From contig NZ_BJYJ01000001.1 in the NCBI RefSeq assembly GCF_007991455.1, forward strand, positions 434,001-498,000: a DNA stretch of 64,000 bases, read 5' to 3'. Under the pieces are notes generated by a model. It was given only the letters and a program-made list of their open reading frames with translations, was not told where the DNA came from and ran no database searches. Of this stretch, positions 35,891 to 43,934 are shown in pieces; positions within the stretch are counted from its first letter, which is position 1; each line of letters opens with the position of its first letter. A program made the translations under genes and the position numbers. The stretch is from Chryseobacterium hagamense. GTDB lineage: Bacteria > Bacteroidota > Bacteroidia > Flavobacteriales > Weeksellaceae.

Positions 35891-36736
35891 CTAATCTTCT
35901 AGCTCAATAGGATTATGACCTTTTTTTTGTGCTTCATTCACTTTCTGACGCTCACGAAAATTATCTTTGGGATCTTGTGAGAATACTGTACCCATGCTTT
36001 CCAATTGATGTTTCGAATTTTCTCTAAAATTTTTCCTTGCTTCAACCAATTCCTTTTTTGTAACTAACTTAGCATTCTGATAATGTCTCTTATTGATTGT
36101 TATCATCTTTCCCTTCACATTTGAACTTGATATTGATTTTACCAACTCAAAATCATAATCTCCAGTTTTATCTGTAATTTTCACGATTAATCCGGGAAGA
36201 CCACTAAATTTATAGGGACCATAAGGAAAAGGGATTTCGGTTGCGTACCAGGCGGTCCAGTCTCTTCCTTTGTAATGTACCTCTGCTTTCTTGCACGTGA
36301 TAGAATTAATTACTTTGTTTTCATCAATAAGTTTCCAGTTGTCAATTATATAACTATTATAAGATAGCAGACTCATCCCTACTGTCTCGTAAAATTGTGA
36401 ATGTTCATTTGTCTGAATAATAAGAAAGTTAGATCCTGTTGGTATGTTTGTAAAGTCCAAAACAAAATTTTCAGCCTTATTATTGTATGCTGACGAAAAG
36501 ACAGAATCAATTTTTAACTTATTTTCGCTAATAAAAAAAGCACGGTTATCACCTATTTGTAATGAAAAGAGTTCCTTTCTTATATAGTTCTCATTGAGAG
36601 TATTGGGTTTATATTTAAGTAAATAAATAAATTCTCCTCGTAGCGAATCACTCTTAGCTATTTGAGAAAATGATATTGAGAAATAGAATAAAAATATAAT
36701 TCTCAAAATCTGCTTATTTGTAAAATTCATAATCAT
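35891..36736 (-). CDS. GLPGLI family protein
   Basis: 281 residues, with a signal peptide (IIFLFYFSISFSQ). The family-defining motif is in FSGLPGLIVKI (about 178-188), after a TAWYATEIPFPYGPYKF stretch. GLPGLI proteins are secreted and confined to Bacteroidota, with no known function; many lie beside genes for small peptides. Here the next gene on the minus strand upstream is a small secreted Cys-containing peptide (36928-37248), with a 120-bp palindromic element between. Tandem ATGs (36736, 36730) leave the start ambiguous by two codons. Confidence 0.92.
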   Translation of the reverse strand: MIMNFTNKQILRIIFLFYFSISFSQIAKSDSLRGEFIYLLKYKPNTLNENYIRKELFSLQIGDNRAFFISENKLKIDSVFSSAYNNKAENFVLDFTNIPTGSNFLIIQTNEHSQFYETVGMSLLSYNSYIIDNWKLIDENKVINSITCKKAEVHYKGRDWTAWYATEIPFPYGPYKFSGLPGLIVKITDKTGDYDFELVKSISSSNVKGKMITINKRHYQNAKLVTKKELVEARKNFRENSKHQLESMGTVFSQDPKDNFRERQKVNEAQKKGHNPIELED

Positions 36737-36746
36737 CTGTTTACTA

Positions 36747-36866
36747 AGAACCGTTCAAAGTCTTTATGCTCACTTTTGTATGCATTCATAGGTCAGTAAA
36801 AAATTTTGCTTATTTAATTCACTATAAATCTTTAAAAGTAAATAAAGGTACTGTTTGAACGGTTCT
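36747..36866. repeat. 120-bp palindromic element with perfect 13-bp ends
   Basis: AGAACCGTTCAAA (36747-36759) is perfectly complementary to TTTGAACGGTTCT (36854-36866). Complementarity continues imperfectly inward (GTCTTTATGCTCACTTTT with AAAAGTAAATAAAGGTAC). No coding potential. It resembles a small non-autonomous transposable element. Confidence 0.6.
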
Positions 36867-36927
36867 GTAATTATTTATCTATATTAATAATTAATAAACA
36901 TCTTCAATGTTAAAATTCGAACACAAA

Positions 36928-37248
36928 TTAAGGATTAAAAGGGCTATCAACCATACAATAATTACTTTGTATTTGTACGCCCCAGTTATACCACTGTTGA
37001 GGAGTCCAATCCTGACAGGTATAAGCTGATGTACAAGTTACAACCACTGTCGCACATTGCACTCTTTTCGTTGCTTTACTTTTCAAAGTTATTTTATTCT
37101 TACTTTTTGAAACAACTTCTTTTTTTTCTTTTGAAAATGATTCTTTCGTATTTTCTGATTTTCCATTACTTTCATATTTTGCAGAAATTGTATTTGCACT
37201 TACAGCTCCCGCTATCAAAATTCCTGCTAACAAAATTATTTTTTTCAT
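36928..37248 (-). CDS. Small secreted Cys-containing protein of unknown function
   Basis: 106 residues: signal peptide (MKKIILLAGILIAGAVSA), a Lys/Ser/Glu-rich middle (about 25-62), then a compact C-terminus with four Cys (VQCATVVVTCTSAYTCQDW and NYCMVDSPFNP). The layout, a charged leader before a small Cys-rich, Trp/Gln-rich end, looks like a secreted peptide or precursor. It sits upstream of the GLPGLI gene on the same strand. AT-rich codon use differs from the core genes nearby. No homologous family is recognised. Confidence 0.75.
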   Translation of the reverse strand: MKKIILLAGILIAGAVSANTISAKYESNGKSENTKESFSKEKKEVVSKSKNKITLKSKATKRVQCATVVVTCTSAYTCQDWTPQQWYNWGVQIQSNYCMVDSPFNP

Positions 37249-37464
37249 TGTGATAAATTTTTATTGTTATTAAAATTTTGTCTAAACTTTTGCGCATCCG
37301 TTTCAACACTTCAAAGTAAAATAAAAAATGTGGTACACACAATAGTTTTATTCACTTTTTATTGAAAATTTTATTGTGTTAAACAACTATATGACAATCA
37401 CTTATAAACGATTATTTAATAAAATTTATTTATTTGAAGCAGTATTTTTTGTGAAAAATTCATT

Positions 37465-37818
37465 TTAAGAATTTTCAATCTCCTCTTTTGCTTTTTTGGT
37501 CAGCAACTTAAAAATCAATTCGTATGAATGATCGATCAACTGAAAGATCAAATCTCTTTTTAAGCCATCAAGCGAAACAGAATTCCAATGCGTTTTGTTC
37601 ATGTGATAGGCTCCGGTAATCTGCGGATACTGCTCACGGAGTTCGCTGCTCCATTCCGGATCCGTTTTTACAGAGATCTGCAAAGGCTGCCGCTCCAGCG
37701 ACATCAGCAGGAACATTTTTGTTCCGACCTTCATCACAAGCGTTTCCTGATCAAAAGGAAAACTTTCCGTCACGCCTTTTTTGGCAAGGCAATAGTCTAA
37801 GATTTCATTGGCATCCAT
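37465..37818 (-). CDS. MmcQ/YjbR family protein
   Basis: 117 residues, typical length. YCLAKKGVTESFPFD near the N-terminus and YPQITGAYHMNKTHWNSVSLDG (about 73-94) are the family signatures, with a CyaY-like fold. Described as DNA-binding-like in some members; role unproven. It is a single gene between the small peptide and a divergent SDR-type gene. Confidence 0.93.
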   Translation of the reverse strand: MDANEILDYCLAKKGVTESFPFDQETLVMKVGTKMFLLMSLERQPLQISVKTDPEWSSELREQYPQITGAYHMNKTHWNSVSLDGLKRDLIFQLIDHSYELIFKLLTKKAKEEIENS

Positions 37819-37944
37819 ATTTTATCTTATGAGTTATGAGTAGTGAGTAATTAGTAACGAGTAATTATGAAAGTATTATTTTTTATTTCAATTCAAATTT
37901 AGTAAATTTAAGAAAGAAACATCATTCCCTTACATTTAAATAGT

Positions 37945-38601
37945 ATGAAAGCTTTAGTGATCGGCGCTACGGGTGCCACAGGAAAAGATTTGGTCAATCA
38001 GCTGCTTCAGGATCAGGATTTCGATGAGATTCAGGTTTTTGTAAGAAAACCGGTTGACATTCAGGATGATAAACTGAAAGTCCATGTGGTGGATTTCGAC
38101 AAACCTGAAGAGTGGAAAAATAAAGTGAAGGGTGATGTTGCTTTTTCCTGTCTCGGAACCACATTAAAGGCAGCCGGAAGCAAGGAAGCCCAACGGAAAG
38201 TTGATTTTGATTACCAGTATGAATTTGCAAAGGCCGCCAAAGAAAATAAGGTGGATGATTATATCCTGGTTTCTTCATATGGCGCCAACCCAAAATCCAA
38301 AATTTTCTATTCTCGGATGAAAGGTGAGCTGGAAGAAGCTGTAAAGAAGCTTCATTTCAATAAGATCACCGTTTTTAAACCGGGCATGCTGGAACGTAAA
38401 GATTCCGACCGGCCGGGAGAAGTACTGGGAAGCAGAGTTATTAAATTTGCCAACAAACTGGGGCTTCTGGAAAGCCAGAAACCGTTACCGACGAATGTCC
38501 TTGCGAAAGCCATGATCAATTCCTCAAAAATTAAAAGCAACGGCTACTCGAGCATCAAGCTGGGAAATATTTTTTGTTTTGCAGAGAAGAGCAATGATTA
38601 A
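37945..38601 (+). CDS. NAD(P)-binding oxidoreductase, HTATIP2-like
   Basis: 218 residues with an atypical-SDR Rossmann fold. ALVIGATGATGKDLV (GxTGxxG, residues 3-17) binds the dinucleotide, and FSCLGTTLKAAGS and YILVSSYGA (about 106) match the HTATIP2/YtfG-like group. The usual YxxxK is represented by YSRMKGELEE (about 117). Cytosolic; substrate unknown. Stands alone. Confidence 0.9.
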   Translation: MKALVIGATGATGKDLVNQLLQDQDFDEIQVFVRKPVDIQDDKLKVHVVDFDKPEEWKNKVKGDVAFSCLGTTLKAAGSKEAQRKVDFDYQYEFAKAAKENKVDDYILVSSYGANPKSKIFYSRMKGELEEAVKKLHFNKITVFKPGMLERKDSDRPGEVLGSRVIKFANKLGLLESQKPLPTNVLAKAMINSSKIKSNGYSSIKLGNIFCFAEKSND

Positions 38602-38767
38602 TAAAAAGTGAATTGTCAATGGTAAATTATGAATGGGAAAAGATCCTAATTTAGAGGGAATTCAACAATATTTATATGTTTTTTCACCTATTAGACACTG
38701 TTGAACAACTTTAAAGGATCTTGAGCACTCGTAATCTTAGCCTTTTAATACGGATCCTGTTTTGTAT

Positions 38768-39562
38768 TTAACTAAATTCAGAATTAAGCTTTTTCCTGAT
38801 TTCATCGGCAATCACCTTATCCTTTACTTTTTCATACGTTTTTTGTGCTTTTTTAATCAGCTTTTCGTCATTTTTGCTTTTTCCTACCTTAATTAATGCC
38901 AAGGCATACAAGGAAAGATAGCCGTCATCTTTTTTATAGGTAACATAAGCATCCTCCAGATAGGGCAAAGCCGTTTCATAGTTCTCTTTTAAGGTATACA
39001 GCATTCCGTACATGTAGACCACATCATCTTTTACTTTTCCCGAAACTTTATATAAATCTTCTGCGTGCTTCAAATTTTTCAGGCCTTCTTCATAATCACC
39101 TATGACGATGGATGTATTTCCGATTCCATAATAGCCTTCAGGATTTTCCGGAAAATATTTCACCATTTCCTCATATTTTTTCCTGGCCTCATCCACTTTT
39201 CCGAATCTCATAAACTGAATTGCCAGATTCTGTTTGAAGATCGGTGCTTTATTCTGAGCCAGGCTATCCGCCATGTAGTAGGCAGCCAGTGCTTCTTTGT
39301 GCATATCCTGTAATCTTAAAAAATATCCGGCCATAAAATAGGCATCACAGTACTTCGGGTTTTTTTCCGCTATTTTCAACAATAAATTGGTAACTCCGCC
39401 ATAATATTTCGGATAATTCAATGCTAAGAACGCCGTTTCAAAACCTTTTTTTGAAGCGGCATCCTGCGGGGTACAATAATTTGTTTTCCCTAAGAAATAA
39501 GAATCCTGCGAAAACCCTCTGATGGAAAGGAGCAAAATAAAAAGGATTACTAGTTTTTTCAT
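38768..39562 (-). CDS. Secreted TPR-containing protein
   Basis: 264 residues with a signal peptide (MKKLVILFILLLSIRGFSQ). From about residue 60 it is helical with tetratricopeptide-like units (e.g. GYYGIGNTSIVIGDYEEGLKNL-type spacing and AYVTYKKDDGYLSLYALALI). TPR proteins scaffold protein contacts; this one is periplasmic or surface-exposed. It is followed after 52 bp, upstream on the minus strand, by the glutathione peroxidase gene, so a shared transcript with that and the 40218 gene is likely. Confidence 0.88.
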   Translation of the reverse strand: MKKLVILFILLLSIRGFSQDSYFLGKTNYCTPQDAASKKGFETAFLALNYPKYYGGVTNLLLKIAEKNPKYCDAYFMAGYFLRLQDMHKEALAAYYMADSLAQNKAPIFKQNLAIQFMRFGKVDEARKKYEEMVKYFPENPEGYYGIGNTSIVIGDYEEGLKNLKHAEDLYKVSGKVKDDVVYMYGMLYTLKENYETALPYLEDAYVTYKKDDGYLSLYALALIKVGKSKNDEKLIKKAQKTYEKVKDKVIADEIRKKLNSEFS

Positions 39563-39614
39563 GGTCTAAAAAAAATTAAAAAAGCGGATAAAATCCACTT
39601 TATAACGGTATTCT

Positions 39615-40193
39615 TTATTTTAAATACTTTGTAATCGCTTCATCCGTCGGTTTGGTGGTGCTTACGAAAGAATCAACCAGCTTACCGTTTTCATCAATCA
39701 GGAATTTGGTGAAGTTCCACAGGATAGTGGTGTTTTTTACTCCGTTCAATTCTTTCTCGGTAAGGTATTTAAAAATCGGAGCCGTATCGCTTCCCTTTAC
39801 GGAAACTTTGGCTGCCATCGGGAAAGTCACCCCATAGTTTTTCTGGCAGAAAGCACCGATCTCTTTGTTGCTGCCCGGTTCCTGGCCTCCGAAGTTGTTC
39901 GCAGGGAAACCTACCACAACCAGTTTATCTTTATACTCCTGCGCAACTTTCTCAAGATCGGCGTACTGTGGGGTAAATCCGCATTCCGAAGCGGTATTCA
40001 CAATGAGGATTTTCTTTCCTTTAAAATCGGCAAAGTTGATCTGCTTCCCTTCTTCAAGGGCATCCACTTTGAAATCGTATATTGATTTTCCCATAAGTTC
40101 ATTGGTTTTGGCTTTGGACACATCGCTTTTCTTCTGGGCGCAGCTGTTGAAAAAAGCAACTACCGAAAGAAACATTAAAAACAATTTTTTCAT
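39615..40193 (-). CDS. Glutathione peroxidase-like thiol peroxidase, lipoprotein
   Basis: 192 residues with a lipoprotein signal (MKKLFLMFLSVVAFFNSC). The mature part is a GPx-fold peroxidase: NTASECGFTPQYADLE carries the peroxidatic Cys (about 70), then GFPANNFGGQEPG and WNFTKFLID. The Cys form (not Sec) usually uses thioredoxin. Its position outside the cytoplasm, anchored to a membrane, suggests envelope peroxide defence. Near neighbours are a TPR protein (52 bp) and a LolA-like lipoprotein gene (24 bp upstream). Confidence 0.95.
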   Translation of the reverse strand: MKKLFLMFLSVVAFFNSCAQKKSDVSKAKTNELMGKSIYDFKVDALEEGKQINFADFKGKKILIVNTASECGFTPQYADLEKVAQEYKDKLVVVGFPANNFGGQEPGSNKEIGAFCQKNYGVTFPMAAKVSVKGSDTAPIFKYLTEKELNGVKNTTILWNFTKFLIDENGKLVDSFVSTTKPTDEAITKYLK

Positions 40194-40217
40194 AATTTAA
40201 ATTTAATTCTTTTTTGA

Positions 40218-40880
40218 TTAAAATTTGAAGGTATTGGCCGGAAATACTTTATTGATATCAACCCTGTTGATCAGCATTACGTAATCACCGTCTTTTTTGG
40301 TGCTTGAAGACTCGATCCTGAACGGCATTGAGAGATTTCCGACTTTCTTATAATCGGAATATATCAGGGTATCATCCTTTTTTATCTCTTTCAGCAGCAT
40401 ATAATTTTTGGTATCGAAATAATAAATGTTTTTATTGACGTTTTTTGTCAGTTCCACTTTATGACAATAAACATTGCCTATCTTTTCTTTTCCCAGATAT
40501 TTTGCCTCAAAACCTTTGTTCTCCCAGTCGATAAAATCATTATCAAAGCTTTCCGGAACATATTCTGCGTATTCCTGAACTTTGTTGGTCGCGTAATTCA
40601 TTGCATAGCCTTTGGATCCGTCAAAGCCTTCGATGGCCGTATCTTTTCCGCCGATGGTAATCACGGTTTTGGTAAGGTTCGGGCGTTGCTGGTAGATTTT
40701 TATCGGATATTCATCCTTTACCCCCAGAATTACTTTTCCCTGAAGCAATACGGAATTCAGCAGCTTCCAATTGGTGAGTCCTCCGGACAGTTCGATATTT
40801 TTATCAATAATTTCCTTTGCCGTCTGAGCCAAACATAATTGGGAGCATACCAGAATAAATGCCAACAGTAGTTTCTTCAT
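40218..40880 (-). CDS. Outer-membrane lipoprotein-sorting-like (LolA-fold) protein
   Basis: 220 residues with a signal peptide (MKKLLLAFILVCSQLCLAQ). It has the pattern of LolA/LolB-fold proteins in Bacteroidota: an initial helix (AKEIIDKNIELSGG), strands in pairs with YQQRPNLTKTVITI, DGSKGYAMNY and IYYFDTKNYMLLKEIK. Probably periplasmic and lipid-binding; a carrier role for lipoproteins is plausible but unproven. It lies 24 bp from the peroxidase gene. Confidence 0.8.
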   Translation of the reverse strand: MKKLLLAFILVCSQLCLAQTAKEIIDKNIELSGGLTNWKLLNSVLLQGKVILGVKDEYPIKIYQQRPNLTKTVITIGGKDTAIEGFDGSKGYAMNYATNKVQEYAEYVPESFDNDFIDWENKGFEAKYLGKEKIGNVYCHKVELTKNVNKNIYYFDTKNYMLLKEIKKDDTLIYSDYKKVGNLSMPFRIESSSTKKDGDYVMLINRVDINKVFPANTFKF

Positions 40881-40986
40881 TAATACTTTTTATAAATTCA
40901 AATATAAGGCTTTTTTAATTTGAAAATCTGAAAGTGTAACAATTTGAGATATTATACGAATATCCTATTTTCAGATTATCAGATTT

Positions 40987-41709
40987 TTAAATTAATTTTC
41001 TTGCTTTTTCAAGATCTTCCGGCGTATCGATTCCCACGCCGACGAAATTGGTTTCTATCATCTTGATTTTCATCCCATATTCCAGGTAGCGGATGCATTC
41101 TATTTTTTCAGAAATTTCCAGCGGCTTCATTTCAAGTTTCGAAAACTGGATCAGCGCATGTTTCCTGAAAGCATAAACGCCGATGTGCTTAAAATAATCG
41201 ACTCCATAAGAAACCTCCCGGTGAAACGGAATCACAGAACGGCTGAAGTATAATGCGAAACCGTTGTTGTCGGTAATTACTTTTACATTATTCGGGTTTT
41301 CAATCTCTTCTTTTTCATGAAGCTTTATTTTTAAGGAAGCCAGGGAAATTTCCTGGTTATCATCATTCCGGAAAACCTCAATCAGCTGCTGCAAAGGCTC
41401 TAATTTCAAAAACGGCTCATCTCCCTGCACATTGATCACGATGTCGCAATCAATAGGCTGTACGGCTTCTGCAATGCGGTCGCTTCCAGTTTCATGTGAT
41501 CCGGTCATTACTGCTTTTCCACCGTTCTTTACGATTTCTTCAAAAATAATTTCCGAATCCGTAGCGACAAAAACTTCATCAAACAAACCGGTTTCCACCA
41601 CGTTCTGATACGTCGTCGTAATGACGGTCTTTTCTCCTAACAATTGCATCAGCTTTGCCGGAAATCGGCTGGCTTCGTAACGTGCGGGTATGACTGCAAT
41701 GATTTTCAT
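40987..41709 (-). CDS. kdsB: 3-deoxy-manno-octulosonate cytidylyltransferase (CMP-KDO synthetase)
   Basis: Activates KDO with CTP for lipopolysaccharide inner-core synthesis, in the cytoplasm. 240 residues, normal length. The nucleotide-binding N-terminus [16 protein letters not shown], the [11 protein letters not shown] segment (HETGSDRI, about 77) and VNVQGDEPF (about 93-101) are diagnostic. kdsA is at 19324-20133, 21 kb away. It is followed on the minus strand by the LolA-like/peroxidase cluster. Confidence 0.97.
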   Translation of the reverse strand: MKIIAVIPARYEASRFPAKLMQLLGEKTVITTTYQNVVETGLFDEVFVATDSEIIFEEIVKNGGKAVMTGSHETGSDRIAEAVQPIDCDIVINVQGDEPFLKLEPLQQLIEVFRNDDNQEISLASLKIKLHEKEEIENPNNVKVITDNNGFALYFSRSVIPFHREVSYGVDYFKHIGVYAFRKHALIQFSKLEMKPLEISEKIECIRYLEYGMKIKMIETNFVGVGIDTPEDLEKARKLI

Positions 41710-41731
41710 TTTACAAAATATTTATGATGAT

Positions 41732-42328
41732 TTATTTTAAATAATGTACTAAAAATATAATTCCGTAGATCCACGAAATATACAGGAATGAATAAAATAA
41801 TCCGAAACCAAAACTCTCTAATAATTTTCCTTTACAATATCTTGAATTTTTAAATACCAGACGTAAAGCCCGGAAATAAATCCAGTACAATATAGCGGTA
41901 AACAACAAAATAACTACCCAAAAGAAAATGCCTAAAAAGTAAAGAAGAAAAACCAAAACAACCGAAAACAAAATCCATAAGATAACAGAAAAAATTAATT
42001 CTCCACATCCTGTTCCTCCTCCAAAATCTATATCCGGCAGATCGAAACTCTCTACTTTTGGTCTCTTATCTTTATATCCTGTTATTTTCTCCCGGCTTAA
42101 AATAGGTCCTATATTATCTCTCAGCTTTAAACCGTAATAAAGTCCCAAACTAATAAATAAAAACAGGACTACTGCCAAAATAGATGTGGATAATATGGAA
42201 TTCTGAAATAGAGACCGGTGAGAGCCGGCTCCTGAAATCCAGACAGTTAAAATAACGAGAACAACAATTACGACTGTAGAATAGCTCAAAAACCTTGTTT
42301 CAAGGAAATATCTTTGTGGAATCTTCAT
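41732..42328 (-). CDS. Membrane protein of unknown function
   Basis: 198 residues with about four membrane helices (around 15-35, 48-68, 110-135 and 170-195). An extramembrane segment follows the second helix, with DIDFGGGTGCGE near residue 100. No family is recognised. It is 22 bp upstream of kdsB on the same strand, so probably co-transcribed, which might hint at an envelope role. Confidence 0.75.
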   Translation of the reverse strand: MKIPQRYFLETRFLSYSTVVIVVLVILTVWISGAGSHRSLFQNSILSTSILAVVLFLFISLGLYYGLKLRDNIGPILSREKITGYKDKRPKVESFDLPDIDFGGGTGCGELIFSVILWILFSVVLVFLLYFLGIFFWVVILLFTAILYWIYFRALRLVFKNSRYCKGKLLESFGFGLFYSFLYISWIYGIIFLVHYLK

Positions 42329-42409
42329 TCTACCAGAATAGCAATTTAAAAAGATAACAGTGTAACAATTGGTAAACTGCTACACTGCTGAATAGGTATA
42401 TTGTAATTA

Positions 42410-43663
42410 TTATTTTAGAGCATTCAACGCATTTTCCAGCTTCGGCATCATGGCTGAAATCTCTTCAGTGGCCAGTCCTCCTACGGAAGCCCTGAACCAA
42501 GGCTCGGATTTTTCTTCTCCGAAAGCAGAGAACGGAACCAAAGCTACGCCTGCTTCGTTGATCAGATAAAACACCAGATCGGAAGAGTTTTCAATTACGG
42601 TTCCGTCAGGTTTTGTTTTACCGGTATAATCCAGTCTGATCGTCAGGTAAAGCGCGCCCATCGGTTCGATGCTGTCTACCGCAAGGCCTTTTCCTTTCAG
42701 ATCCTGGATTCCTGTGTGAAGGACTTTCAGGCTGGTTTCCAGTTTTCCTTTAAAATCTGCAACGAAAGCATTTACTTCTTCCGGGTTTTCGTAATATTTT
42801 GCCGTCGCTTCCTGCTCCGGTTTCGGTGCCCAGGCACCCACGTGCGTCAGAAGCGCTTTCATTTTATCCAGGATATGAGCGGGACCGAATCCCCAGCCTA
42901 CCCGTACTCCCGTTGCTGCAAGGCATTTGGAAATACCGTCGATGTATACGGTGTATTCCTTCATTTCAGGGAACAGGGAAACCGGATCTACGTGCTCAGC
43001 ACCAAAAGTCAGATTAGAGTAAATCTGATCATACATCAGATACAACGGTTTTTCGTCTTCGCTTCTCTTTTTATTCTCTTCCAGGATCAGTTCACAGATT
43101 TCAGAAAGCTGCTCTCTGGTAAACATCGTTCCGGTAGGGTTCAACGGTGAACAAAGCGCGACCAGAACCGCTCCAGACAAATGAGGTCTCAGATCGTCCG
43201 CCGTAGGAAGGAAATTATTTTCAGGCGTTGTCTTTACCTCAATGGCATCAGCAGAAGTAAGATACGCATAATGGTTGTTGTTCCATGAAGGAATAGGGTA
43301 AACCACTTTATCGCCTTCATCCACGATGGTTTTGTATACGGCATAGATCAAAGGTCTTGAGCCGGCCGTAATCAGGATATCATTCGGTGAATAATCCAGG
43401 TTCCATCTTGTTTTTAAATCTTTGGAAACTTCTTTTCTTAAAGATAAAAGTCCGTTTGCCGGCGGATAATTTGTCAGGTTATTCTGATAGGCTTTCTGAA
43501 TTTCCTCCTTCAGCTGGGCAGGAATAGGATAAATATTGGAATTCAGATCCCCAATCGTCAGATTGGCAATCTCCGCTCCTTTTGCCTTTAGGTCATTTAC
43601 TTCATTACCAATTTTTACAATCTCAGAACCGATCAGGTTCGCCGCTAATTTTGAAACTTTCAC
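42410..43663 (-). CDS. PLP-dependent aminotransferase, class I
   Basis: 417 residues, fold type I. LTIGDLNSNIYPIP and ANGLLSLR near the N-terminus, AGSRPLIYAVYK, NPTGTMF (about 175), YDQIYSNLTFG (about 215) with the PLP-contact Tyr, the Schiff-base Lys in DGISKCLAATGVRVGWG (about 249), and WFRASVGG with the carboxylate-binding Arg. It most resembles aspartate- or aromatic-type aminotransferases; the donor and acceptor cannot be called. It stands alone in a spacer with a large inverted repeat upstream. Confidence 0.92.
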   Translation of the reverse strand: MKVSKLAANLIGSEIVKIGNEVNDLKAKGAEIANLTIGDLNSNIYPIPAQLKEEIQKAYQNNLTNYPPANGLLSLRKEVSKDLKTRWNLDYSPNDILITAGSRPLIYAVYKTIVDEGDKVVYPIPSWNNNHYAYLTSADAIEVKTTPENNFLPTADDLRPHLSGAVLVALCSPLNPTGTMFTREQLSEICELILEENKKRSEDEKPLYLMYDQIYSNLTFGAEHVDPVSLFPEMKEYTVYIDGISKCLAATGVRVGWGFGPAHILDKMKALLTHVGAWAPKPEQEATAKYYENPEEVNAFVADFKGKLETSLKVLHTGIQDLKGKGLAVDSIEPMGALYLTIRLDYTGKTKPDGTVIENSSDLVFYLINEAGVALVPFSAFGEEKSEPWFRASVGGLATEEISAMMPKLENALNALK

Positions 43664-43766
43664 TTTTACTTTATTTTAATTATTATTGATTGAACAACAA
43701 ACGTTTAGCAATCATTGGTATACTGCTATTCCGATATATTGCTGCATTTTCATCCATAATTTTTTA

Positions 43767-43909
43767 AACCACAAAAGTCACAAAAGATTTTGACATTTTA
43801 TTTAAGTTAATCAATACTATAAAGTTTTTAAAAATCTTTGACTTTTAATCTTTTGAGAACTTTTGCTTATCAAATTTGAATAGTATTAACTTTTGTGACT
43901 TTTGTGGTT
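43767..43909. repeat. Large inverted repeat in the spacer upstream of the aminotransferase
   Basis: AACCACAAAAGTCACAAAAG (43767-43786) and its exact complement (43890-43909) form 20-bp perfect arms around 103 bp. Inner arms GTTAATCAATACTAT and AATAGTATTAAC pair imperfectly. Similar CCACAAAAG units occur at 20270. No gene inside. Confidence 0.7.
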
Positions 43910-43934
43910 AATTTATGATTTGCTTAAGTAAGGC

